From: Campylobacterales bacterium
Lineage (GTDB): Bacteria; Campylobacterota; Campylobacteria; Campylobacterales; Sulfurimonadaceae
DNA length: 6,757 nucleotides
Direction: 5' to 3'
NCBI GenBank assembly: GCA_016937915.1
Contig: JAFGVR010000173.1
Span: forward strand, 1 to 6,757
The translations under genes were made by a program, and so were the position numbers. The stretch's first letter is position 1. Each line of letters begins with the position of its first letter. This document shows, piece after piece, positions 1-5,294 of this stretch. The notes under the pieces are model-generated. The model saw only the letters and a program-made list of their open reading frames with translations. It ran no database searches and was not told the DNA's origin.

Positions 1-1
1 A

Positions 2-1126
2 CTAATACATGCTAATGAGATACTTCAAGAGCAAAAAAAGAGTTTAGAAGCTATGTTTGAAAATGCTCATGATGGGATTATCTTAATAAAACAAGATAAG
101 ATAATTAATTGCAATAAAGCTGTAGTAGATATGTTTGCATTAAGCTCAAAAAAAGATATTATAAATAGCTCTATACTAGATATATCTTCACAAAACCAAA
201 TAGATAAAATAAAAAACCTACAATTACATTATCAAGATAAAATAGATGAAGTGATGCACTATAACTCTACAAATTTTCAATGGGTATTTAAAGATGCTAA
301 CGATGTAGATATATATACAGAGGTAACATTATCAAAAATCATTATAGATGATAGTCTAATTATCCACTCAGTTATAAGAGATATAAGCCAAAAAATAAAG
401 TATGAACAAGAATCGTTACAAAAAGATATGATTTTAGTTCAACAATCAAAAATGGCTTCTATGGGTGAGATGATAGGTAATATAGCTCATCAATGGCGAC
501 AACCTTTAAATGCACTTGGACTTACTATACAAAAGATAAAAATGTATCATGATGAGGGGATGCTAACTACCCAAAAACTAGATGAATCTGTAGAAAAATC
601 AAAAAAATTGATAAATAAAATGTCAACAACTATAGATGATTTTAGAAATTTCTTTAAGTCTGATAAAACTAAACACGAATTTTTTATAAAAGATTGTATT
701 GAAGATATATTAGTTTTGATAGAAGCTAGTTTTAAAAACAACAATATAGATCTACTTATAGATGATAAAAGTGATAATGTATCGTATATAGGATTAAAAA
801 ATGAACTTGAACAAGTGATCTTAAATCTTCTAAAAAATGCAAAAGATGCCTTAGTGGAAAATAAGATAACTACACCAAAGATAATAATAACTATAGAAAA
901 AAATGAGAAAGACCTAACTATAAAAATAAAAGATAATGCTAAAGGGATAAAAGATGATATCATAGATAAAATCTTTGAACCATATTTCACCACAAAAGAG
1001 CAAGGTAAAGGAACTGGGATAGGTCTTTATATGTCTAAGATGATTATTGAGACAAATATGGGTGGGACTCTAAGTGTACAAAACAAAGATGATGGTGCTT
1101 GTTTTACTATATCTTTACCTAGATAA
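2..1126 (+). CDS. PAS-domain histidine kinase, soluble, 5'-truncated by window edge
   Basis: This is the C-terminal part of a sensor histidine kinase that autophosphorylates on a histidine and would pass the phosphate to an unidentified response regulator. The frame stays open upstream of the ATG at 53 to the window edge (17 more codons, a charged, probably coiled-coil stretch ending in LEAMFENAHDGI), so that ATG is internal. Counting from it: a PAS domain at about 1-115; the H-box at 134-155 with phospho-acceptor His146 in the IAHQWRQPLN motif; the N-box at 251-267 (LLKNAKDAL, Asn262); the G1 box at 294-298 (DNAKG); and the F/G2 boxes at 308-325 (FEPYFTT, then GKGTGIGL). All catalytic motifs are intact. 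No membrane segment is visible in this part; one could lie upstream. A 78-nt gap with its own promoter separates it from the next gene, so it is probably not in that operon. Its signal is unknown. Confidence 0.9.
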   Translation, partial: LIHANEILQEQKKSLEAMFENAHDGIILIKQDKIINCNKAVVDMFALSSKKDIINSSILDISSQNQIDKIKNLQLHYQDKIDEVMHYNSTNFQWVFKDANDVDIYTEVTLSKIIIDDSLIIHSVIRDISQKIKYEQESLQKDMILVQQSKMASMGEMIGNIAHQWRQPLNALGLTIQKIKMYHDEGMLTTQKLDESVEKSKKLINKMSTTIDDFRNFFKSDKTKHEFFIKDCIEDILVLIEASFKNNNIDLLIDDKSDNVSYIGLKNELEQVILNLLKNAKDALVENKITTPKIIITIEKNEKDLTIKIKDNAKGIKDDIIDKIFEPYFTTKEQGKGTGIGLYMSKMIIETNMGGTLSVQNKDDGACFTISLPR

Positions 1127-1141
1127 TATGTATGATTTATA

Positions 1142-1160
1142 TTTTCACAATTTTTTCATA
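1142..1160 (+). promoter_or_regulatory. Candidate response-regulator site: two TTTTCAYA direct repeats, 11 bp apart
   Basis: TTTTCACA (1142-1149) and TTTTCATA (1153-1160) match at 7 of 8 positions and begin exactly 11 bp apart, one helical turn. They end 9 bp before a TATAAT box, where an activator of the OmpR/PhoB class normally binds. Such regulators bind tandem direct repeats spaced 10-11 bp, and one is encoded 2 kb downstream in the same run of genes. That this regulator binds here is inference; T-rich DNA upstream of promoters in this phylum can produce such repeats by chance. Confidence 0.4.
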
Positions 1161-1169
1161 TTAAAATTT

Positions 1170-1175
1170 TATAAT
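1170..1175 (+). promoter_or_regulatory. Sigma-70 type -10 box (TATAAT) for the DUF2202-to-haem-protein gene run
   Basis: A perfect TATAAT lies 29 nt before the start codon at 1205, predicting transcription from about 1182 and a leader of roughly 20 nt that contains the ribosome binding site. No good TTGACA -35 box is present. Upstream T-tracts take its place, as is usual in Campylobacterota, or an activator may be needed. Confidence 0.6.
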
Positions 1176-1204
1176 TCTTTTAAGATTAATTATGAGGAAA
1201 TATG

Positions 1205-2155
1205 ATGAAACATATAATTAGCTCACTACTAGCACTAAGCACTATAACTTTTGCAGATATAAATGTATCTAAAACGCTAGATGCTGGTTGGAATTTAGTA
1301 TCTATACCTGTCACAACTTCAAAAGAAGTTCAAACCCTTTTTAATGATGATTTTGATGGTTCATATATCTGGAAATATGGTGAAAATGGTAAATGGGAGA
1401 TGTCAAAGCTTGTATGTAATGGTGGATGTTCTACACTTAGCTCTTTTAACCCAATGGTTGATGATTTTAAAACTCTAGAGCCTATGGATGGCTTTTGGAT
1501 ACATACTCCAAAAGAGGTTACACTTAGTTTTCCAAACTTAGAACAACCACCTATGATAGATGTGAATAGTTATGATACATCTGTTTTAAGTGATGAGCAA
1601 AAATATGCACTAGCTTATATGTGGCATGAGGAGAAACTGGCTTATGATATTTATAGTGAACTTTACAAAGTTCAGGCTGTGAATCAATTAACAAAGATAG
1701 CTACAAACTCAGAGATAAAACATGTAGAAAGTGTCGAAGCACTTGTTGAAAAGTATGATATAAATATAACAAATCTTGATGATTTTTCTATCAACTACTC
1801 AAAAGAAGAGCTAGAGGCTTTAGGAGCTGGCGAGTATGCTATAGAGTCTATACAAAACCTTTACAATGTTTTATATGAAAAAGGTGTACAATCCACACAA
1901 GATGCACTTGAAGTTGGTTGTATGGTAGAAGTAACAGATATCAATGACTTGGATGAGTATATAGAGATATCTGAGGGTGCTGATGATTTGGTGGATGTTT
2001 TTACATCTCTAAGATCTGGAAGTTATAGCCATTATTGGTCTTTTGATAAAGGTCTTAAAAATATGGGTATAGTTGAGGGTTGTTGTGTGTTAGGTGATAC
2101 TTATTGTAAAACTACTGAAGAGTATCCTCAAAATGAACACTCAGAAGGACATTAA
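1205..2155 (+). CDS. Exported DUF2202 ferritin-like protein with N-terminal GWNLVSIP beta-type domain
   Basis: Function is unknown; DUF2202 proteins have a ferritin-like four-helix fold. I chose the second of two adjacent ATGs (1202, 1205) because the GAGGA at 1194-1198 then sits 6 nt away rather than 3. Numbering is from 1205. Residues 1-17 form a signal peptide (hydrophobic core, likely cleavage after TFA). Residues about 20-108 form a non-ferritin domain starting DAGWNLVSIP and ending GFWIHTPKEVTLSF, a pattern seen in surface and secreted proteins. Residues about 125-290 are DUF2202: the WHEEKLAYDIY helix (Glu142, Glu143), ExxH (Glu170, His173), the ALEVGCMVEVTD helix (Glu236, Glu242, Asp245) and SGSYSHYW (His276). 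These Glu/His residues could form a diiron or other metal site. Six cysteines (71, 75, 239, 293, 294, 301) and a His-containing tail are extra. It is the first gene after the promoter. The family call is strong; the metal role is inferred. Confidence 0.85.
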   Translation: MKHIISSLLALSTITFADINVSKTLDAGWNLVSIPVTTSKEVQTLFNDDFDGSYIWKYGENGKWEMSKLVCNGGCSTLSSFNPMVDDFKTLEPMDGFWIHTPKEVTLSFPNLEQPPMIDVNSYDTSVLSDEQKYALAYMWHEEKLAYDIYSELYKVQAVNQLTKIATNSEIKHVESVEALVEKYDINITNLDDFSINYSKEELEALGAGEYAIESIQNLYNVLYEKGVQSTQDALEVGCMVEVTDINDLDEYIEISEGADDLVDVFTSLRSGSYSHYWSFDKGLKNMGIVEGCCVLGDTYCKTTEEYPQNEHSEGH

Positions 2156-2167
2156 AAAGGATTAAAA

Positions 2168-2485
2168 ATGAATGTAAGTGGTTCAGGACAAATGCAGCAA
2201 ATGCAACAAACACAAATGAGAAAAATGGATGGAACTGGCGGTGGTCATGGACAAGGTGGCGGTGGTGCTATGAAAGATGTTATGAACTCACTATCAAGCG
2301 ATGACAAAACAGCGATTCAAGAGCAACTAAAATCTCTATCTAGTGAAGATAGAGCTGCTATGAGAGATGAGATAAGTAAGCTTGACCCAGCATCTATGAG
2401 TGGTGATGAGCTTATGAGTTCTATATCATCTTTATTAAACCCTAGTTCTAGCGATGCTAGTGGTAGTTTTTCAGTTTATGCTTAA
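2168..2485 (+). CDS. Small Gly/Met-rich protein with tandem LSSEDR helical repeat, no signal peptide
   Basis: Not a family I can name. It is 105 residues with no signal peptide or membrane segment, so probably cytoplasmic unless exported another way. Residues 8-20 are Gln/Met-rich with two MxxM pairs (Met9/Met12, Met17/Met20). Residues 22-33 are a glycine tract with one histidine (His27). Residues 41-55 and 56-70 are a tandem 15-residue repeat (SLSSDDKTAIQEQLK, SLSSEDRAAMRDEIS), predicted helical. It is followed by SMSGDEL at 76-82 and a Ser-rich tail. A good AAAGGA (2156-2161) lies 6 nt before the ATG, and the gene begins 12 nt after the previous stop, so it is co-transcribed. Its motifs recur in the next gene in the opposite order. 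The MxxM pairs and the histidine invite a metal-binding guess, but nothing here proves it. Confidence 0.75.
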   Translation: MNVSGSGQMQQMQQTQMRKMDGTGGGHGQGGGGAMKDVMNSLSSDDKTAIQEQLKSLSSEDRAAMRDEISKLDPASMSGDELMSSISSLLNPSSSDASGSFSVYA

Positions 2486-2495
2486 GGATTGACAA

Positions 2496-2798
2496 ATGAA
2501 AACTTTCGTAACTTTACTATTTTTATCTGCATCTATATTTGCAACTGATTATTCATCTATGAGTATAGATGAACTTGCAAATCTTAGAGGTAGTGTAGCT
2601 TCTGAAGATAGAGATGCATTTAAATCGGCTTGGCAAGAAAAAACTCAGTATCTCTCACCAGATGAACAAATGGCTTATAAAAGAGGTGGCAATTCTGAGA
2701 ACAGTAACGCTACACAAACACAACAAAGACTAAAAGATGGCAGTGGTAGTGGAGGAATGTATAAAGGTTCAAAAGGTCATGGTGGAGGAGGAAGATGA
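2496..2798 (+). CDS. Exported DUF1104-like small protein with Gly-rich C-terminal tail
   Basis: Probably a periplasmic protein of the DUF1104 type, whose function is unknown. Residues 1-16 are a signal peptide (hydrophobic LLFLSASIFA, cleavage probably before TDYS). The mature N-terminus reads SMSIDELANL, then SEDRDAFKSAWQEK, then LSPDEQMAY (21-61), the helical pattern of DUF1104. The tail (about 72-100) is Gln-rich, then Gly-rich with a single histidine (His95), and is not part of the usual domain. AAGGA at 2484-2488 lies 7 nt before the ATG. The stop overlaps the next start (ATGA, 2795-2798), and the GGTGGAGGAGGA glycine codons near the end also serve as the ribosome binding site of the next gene. 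The family call rests on the SMSxDEL and SPDEQ pattern and length, so it is moderate. Confidence 0.75.
   Translation: MKTFVTLLFLSASIFATDYSSMSIDELANLRGSVASEDRDAFKSAWQEKTQYLSPDEQMAYKRGGNSENSNATQTQQRLKDGSGSGGMYKGSKGHGGGGR
2782..2791 (+). promoter_or_regulatory. Shine-Dalgarno built from glycine codons of the upstream gene
   Basis: The GGAGGAGGA stretch encodes the last glycines of the DUF1104-like protein and is also a strong ribosome binding site a few nt before the overlapping ATG at 2795. Reading the upstream gene to its end therefore brings ribosomes to the cytochrome start. Confidence 0.65.
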
Positions 2799-3166
2799 TA
2801 AAAAAATTATCATTTTTAATCGTGATTCTCATAACTTTTATAAAAGCTGAAGATATTCCAAATGTAGTTTTACAAAATGGATGTATGGATTGTCACAATG
2901 TGATGGGTAAAAAATCTGCTCCAGCTTTTATGGGTATAGCTAGAAAAAATAAAACTCAGTTTAGCGACACTGCAAGAGAGAAAATAGAGAGTAGCATCAA
3001 AAACGGTAGTAGTGGAGCTTATAGACAATTTAGCGATCAGGTAATGCCATCTTATGAACATTTCACACCAGATGAGTTAAACGAGATAAGCGAATGGATT
3101 TTCTCTTTAGAGATGCCAAACAAAAGAGCTGATGGCATGGGACAAAAGAATATGGGTAATTTTTAG
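2795..3166 (+). CDS. Periplasmic monohaem cytochrome c (class I, c551/c553-like)
   Basis: A small electron-transfer protein. Residues 1-18 are a signal peptide (Lys-Lys then a hydrophobic run, cleavage near IKA/ED). The haem site is CMDCH, Cys30, Cys33 and His34. SAPAF at 41-45 is the usual Pro-containing loop after it. Met84 in the VMPSY motif is the likely distal iron ligand, and DELNEISEWIFSL (93-105) is the C-terminal helix of class I cytochromes. A short Met/Gly-rich tail follows (GMGQKNMGNF). The ATG overlaps the previous stop by 4 nt and uses the preceding glycine codons as Shine-Dalgarno, so translation is coupled. Its redox partner cannot be told from the sequence. Placement between the small exported proteins and the two-component genes suggests a redox task for the operon. 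Confidence 0.92.
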   Translation: MIKKLSFLIVILITFIKAEDIPNVVLQNGCMDCHNVMGKKSAPAFMGIARKNKTQFSDTAREKIESSIKNGSSGAYRQFSDQVMPSYEHFTPDELNEISEWIFSLEMPNKRADGMGQKNMGNF

Positions 3167-3173
3167 ATACAAT
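3166..3173 (+). promoter_or_regulatory. Possible -10 box (GATACAAT) abutting the response-regulator start
   Basis: TTTTAGATACAAT ends 5 nt before the ATG at 3179. A nearly identical element, ATTTAGATAAAAT, lies on the minus strand upstream of the M16 gene. No Shine-Dalgarno is visible before 3179. If active, this promoter would give a leaderless or nearly leaderless regulator mRNA separate from the operon transcript. Confidence 0.35.
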
Positions 3174-3178
3174 ATCGT

Positions 3179-3835
3179 ATGAAAATTTTATACTTAGAAG
3201 ATGATTTAGACCTTAGTGAAACTATAACAGAGTTTTTAGAAGATGAAGGGTTTGAAGTGGTTTGTGTAGATGATGGACAAAAAGCACTAAACACCCTTTA
3301 TAAACAAAACTTTGATCTCTTGATACTAGATGTTCAAGTTCCAAAGCTAAATGGCTTCGAGCTTTTAAAGTCTCTAAGGGATGCAGATATACTAGTTCCA
3401 GCTATATTTACCACTTCACGAAATAGTATCGATGACTTATCTAAGGGGTATGAGATAGGTGCTGATGACTATATCAAAAAACCTTTTATGTTAAAAGAGC
3501 TTTTGTTTCGTATCAAAGCTATACTAAAAAGAGAATACAAGGCTATAGAAAATATACTCCATATAGATGCCAACACTACACTTGATACATCTACTCACAA
3601 GCTAACTACATCAGAAGCTACATATTCACTAAATCCAAAAGAGAATGAACTTCTAAAACTTCTTTTGAGTCACAAAAACCAGTGTGTATCTTATGAACTT
3701 ATATTTGAGAATGTATGGGGATTTGAGAAAGAGCATAATGAAGCTAGTTTGCGAACATATATAAAAAACTTACGAAAATATCTTGGAAAAGATAGTATCA
3801 AAAGTGTGAAAAAACAAGGCTATATCCTTGTCTAG
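3179..3835 (+). CDS. OmpR/PhoB-family response regulator
   Basis: A DNA-binding transcription factor activated by phosphorylation, presumably by the kinase that overlaps its end. Residues 1-115 are the receiver domain: acidic Asp8/Asp9, phospho-acceptor Asp51 (LLILDVQVP), Thr79 (FTTS) and Lys101 (KKPF), all present. Residues about 125-218 are a winged-helix DNA-binding domain. It shows LNPKENELLKLLL, then the recognition-helix region EASLRTYIKNLRKYLG (188-203) and the wing ending VKKQGYILV. At 218 residues it has the standard family length. The start is the canonical MKILYLEDD, but no clear ribosome binding site precedes it. Its last 8 nt overlap the kinase start. Likely targets are its own gene run through the direct repeats at 1142-1160 (inference). 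Confidence 0.95.
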   Translation: MKILYLEDDLDLSETITEFLEDEGFEVVCVDDGQKALNTLYKQNFDLLILDVQVPKLNGFELLKSLRDADILVPAIFTTSRNSIDDLSKGYEIGADDYIKKPFMLKELLFRIKAILKREYKAIENILHIDANTTLDTSTHKLTTSEATYSLNPKENELLKLLLSHKNQCVSYELIFENVWGFEKEHNEASLRTYIKNLRKYLGKDSIKSVKKQGYILV

Positions 3836-4982
3836 CGGTGAGAGAAAAACTGTACAAAATGTTTTGATACTTTACCTTGCTTCTAGTATATTTTTGGTGT
3901 TTTCATTTTCATATATCTACTACGATACTCAAAAACAAACTCTACTAAAAGAGCAAAACCAAGAGATGCAAAAGTATGCAAAAGATATATTTTTCAAACT
4001 CCAATCAATTCACAACTCACTAAAAAATCCTTCACTATACCCAAGAGATAATCGTTTTAACTCCGCTATATTTGACAACAAAAACAACCCTCTTTTTTCA
4101 ACTCTAAAAAACAACGATATAGAGTTTGATAAAACTTTTTATACAAAGGATGGGTACTCATATCTTATATATGAAAGTTCACCTTATTATATGGGTGCGG
4201 CATATATAGTGATAGAAAAAAACAAAAAAAATGTATGGACTAGCATAGGGAAAAATATCATTTTTATAACTTTTTTGGTTATTGTTATGATAGTCCTAAC
4301 CTCCATATTTTCAGTAAAACTGATACTTAAACCACTTAGAGAAAATGTAAAACTACTTGATAACTTCATAAAAGATACTACTCATGAGCTAAACACACCC
4401 ATCTCAACCATCATGACAAATATGGAACTACTAGAACAAACAGCACTAGATGCAAAGATAACTAAAAAACTAAACAGGATAAAAACTGCTTCTATGACTA
4501 TATCTGGTATCTATGAAGATCTAGTCTTTTTAGTGTTAAATCATCAAACTTCATCAAAAGATGAGATGCAAAATATCAATGATATAGTTAAACAAAGAGT
4601 TGATTATTTTGAACTATTTTTCAAAAGCAAAAATATTACCCTAAATTATATAGAAGATGGAAAACTTTTTTATAATATAGATAAAAACAAGATGATAAGG
4701 GTGATTGATAACCTTATATCAAACGCTATAAAATATACAAATAAATCAACAAACATAGATATAAAAATCACTAAAAATAGCTTTAGCATCTGTGATGAGG
4801 GTGATGGGATGAGTGAAGATGAGATAGAAAAAATCTTTGAGAGATATACTAGGTTTAACGATATCCAAGGTGGCTTCGGGATAGGATACAACATCATCTA
4901 TACTATAATAAGTGAATACGGTATAAAAATAGATATAGATTCAAAACAAGGAGGTGGTACATGCGTAAAACTATCATTTTAG
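3828..4982 (+). CDS. Membrane sensor histidine kinase, cognate of the response regulator, TTG start
   Basis: The sensor half of the two-component pair. The start is a TTG at 3828, with CAAGG (3815-3819) 8 nt upstream and an 8-nt overlap with the regulator; no in-frame ATG lies near. Transmembrane helix 1 is at about 11-31 and helix 2 at 143-166. They bracket a periplasmic sensor region of about 110 residues with no family I recognise. The H-box follows almost directly: FIKDTTHELNTPIS with His186, only about 20 residues after helix 2, so no normal HAMP domain fits. ATPase motifs: N-box DNLISNAIKYTN (294-305, Asn299), G1 DEGDGM (323-328), F-box FERYTRF and a short G2 GGFGIGY (348-354). This compact form resembles Campylobacterota sensors, some of which respond to metals or stationary phase. 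The signal here is unknown. Confidence 0.93.
   Translation: MSSGERKTVQNVLILYLASSIFLVFSFSYIYYDTQKQTLLKEQNQEMQKYAKDIFFKLQSIHNSLKNPSLYPRDNRFNSAIFDNKNNPLFSTLKNNDIEFDKTFYTKDGYSYLIYESSPYYMGAAYIVIEKNKKNVWTSIGKNIIFITFLVIVMIVLTSIFSVKLILKPLRENVKLLDNFIKDTTHELNTPISTIMTNMELLEQTALDAKITKKLNRIKTASMTISGIYEDLVFLVLNHQTSSKDEMQNINDIVKQRVDYFELFFKSKNITLNYIEDGKLFYNIDKNKMIRVIDNLISNAIKYTNKSTNIDIKITKNSFSICDEGDGMSEDEIEKIFERYTRFNDIQGGFGIGYNIIYTIISEYGIKIDIDSKQGGGTCVKLSF
4948..4955 (+). promoter_or_regulatory. Perfect Shine-Dalgarno (AAGGAGGT) inside the kinase gene
   Basis: AAGGAGGT is fully complementary to the 16S rRNA 3' end and lies 5 nt before the ATG at 4961. It is encoded by glycine codons of the kinase C-terminus (KQGGG). 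It supports 4961 as a real start overlapping the kinase and suggests high or coupled translation of the small haem protein. Confidence 0.8.
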
Positions 4983-5287
4983 TTTTAATACTTAGCTCTT
5001 GCATCTATAGTGATAGCTTTGAGAAAAACTGCCAAAAATGCCACTTCCAAGAGAGACAACTCCAGATGTTTATGAGTAGATATACACTCAAATACAGTAA
5101 TGAGGATGATATAAAAAAAGCTATATTTTACTACCTTAAAGCACCAAAGATTGAAGATTCTGTGATGCCAAGTGGATTTTTAAATAGATGGGGACTAAAA
5201 GAAAGCTCTACTCTAGAAGATCGTGAGCTTAAGAAGTCTATAGACGATTATTATAATAGATATAATTTGATTAAGTTGTTAAACTAA
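4961..5287 (+). CDS. Small exported CXXCH haem protein coupled to the kinase
   Basis: Likely a periplasmic or membrane-anchored monohaem protein of 108 residues. Residues 1-17 look like a signal peptide. The LSSC at 11-14 could be a lipobox with Cys14 as lipidated residue; otherwise cleavage after YS is possible. The haem site CQKCH (Cys24, Cys27, His28) comes almost at the mature N-terminus. Met69 in VMPSGF is a candidate sixth ligand, echoing VMPSY in the cytochrome encoded at 2795. The C-terminus is charged and helical (DRELKKSIDDYYNRY). The gene overlaps the kinase by 22 nt and has a perfect ribosome binding site. The overlap suggests a stoichiometric or functional link to the sensor, for example as a redox accessory. 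That is inference. It is shorter than a typical class I cytochrome and has no named family I can give. Confidence 0.85.
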   Translation: MRKTIILVLILSSCIYSDSFEKNCQKCHFQERQLQMFMSRYTLKYSNEDDIKKAIFYYLKAPKIEDSVMPSGFLNRWGLKESSTLEDRELKKSIDDYYNRYNLIKLLN

Positions 5288-5294
5288 ATAATTC

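Noticed and set aside
53..55. ATG as the start of the first histidine kinase
   Set aside because: The frame continues upstream to the window edge without a stop, and the PAS domain and coiled coil run across this codon; it is internal.
547..993. 148-residue minus-strand open frame inside the first kinase
   Set aside because: It lies antisense to the conserved kinase core, is Ser/Phe/Ile-rich as expected for a shadow of AT-rich coding DNA, and has no recognisable domain.
1163..1170. AAAATTTT palindrome as an operator
   Set aside because: Eight-base AT palindromes are common by chance in DNA this AT-rich and it abuts the -10 box; no second copy supports it.
2870..3061. 63-residue minus-strand open frame opposite the cytochrome gene
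   Set aside because: Antisense shadow of a clear cytochrome c gene with no family match.
4187..4369. 60-residue minus-strand open frame opposite the second kinase
   Set aside because: It mirrors the second transmembrane region of the kinase, so its hydrophobicity is a by-product.
4670..4897. 75-residue minus-strand open frame opposite the kinase ATPase domain
   Set aside because: Antisense to intact N, G1 and G2 boxes; no own motif.
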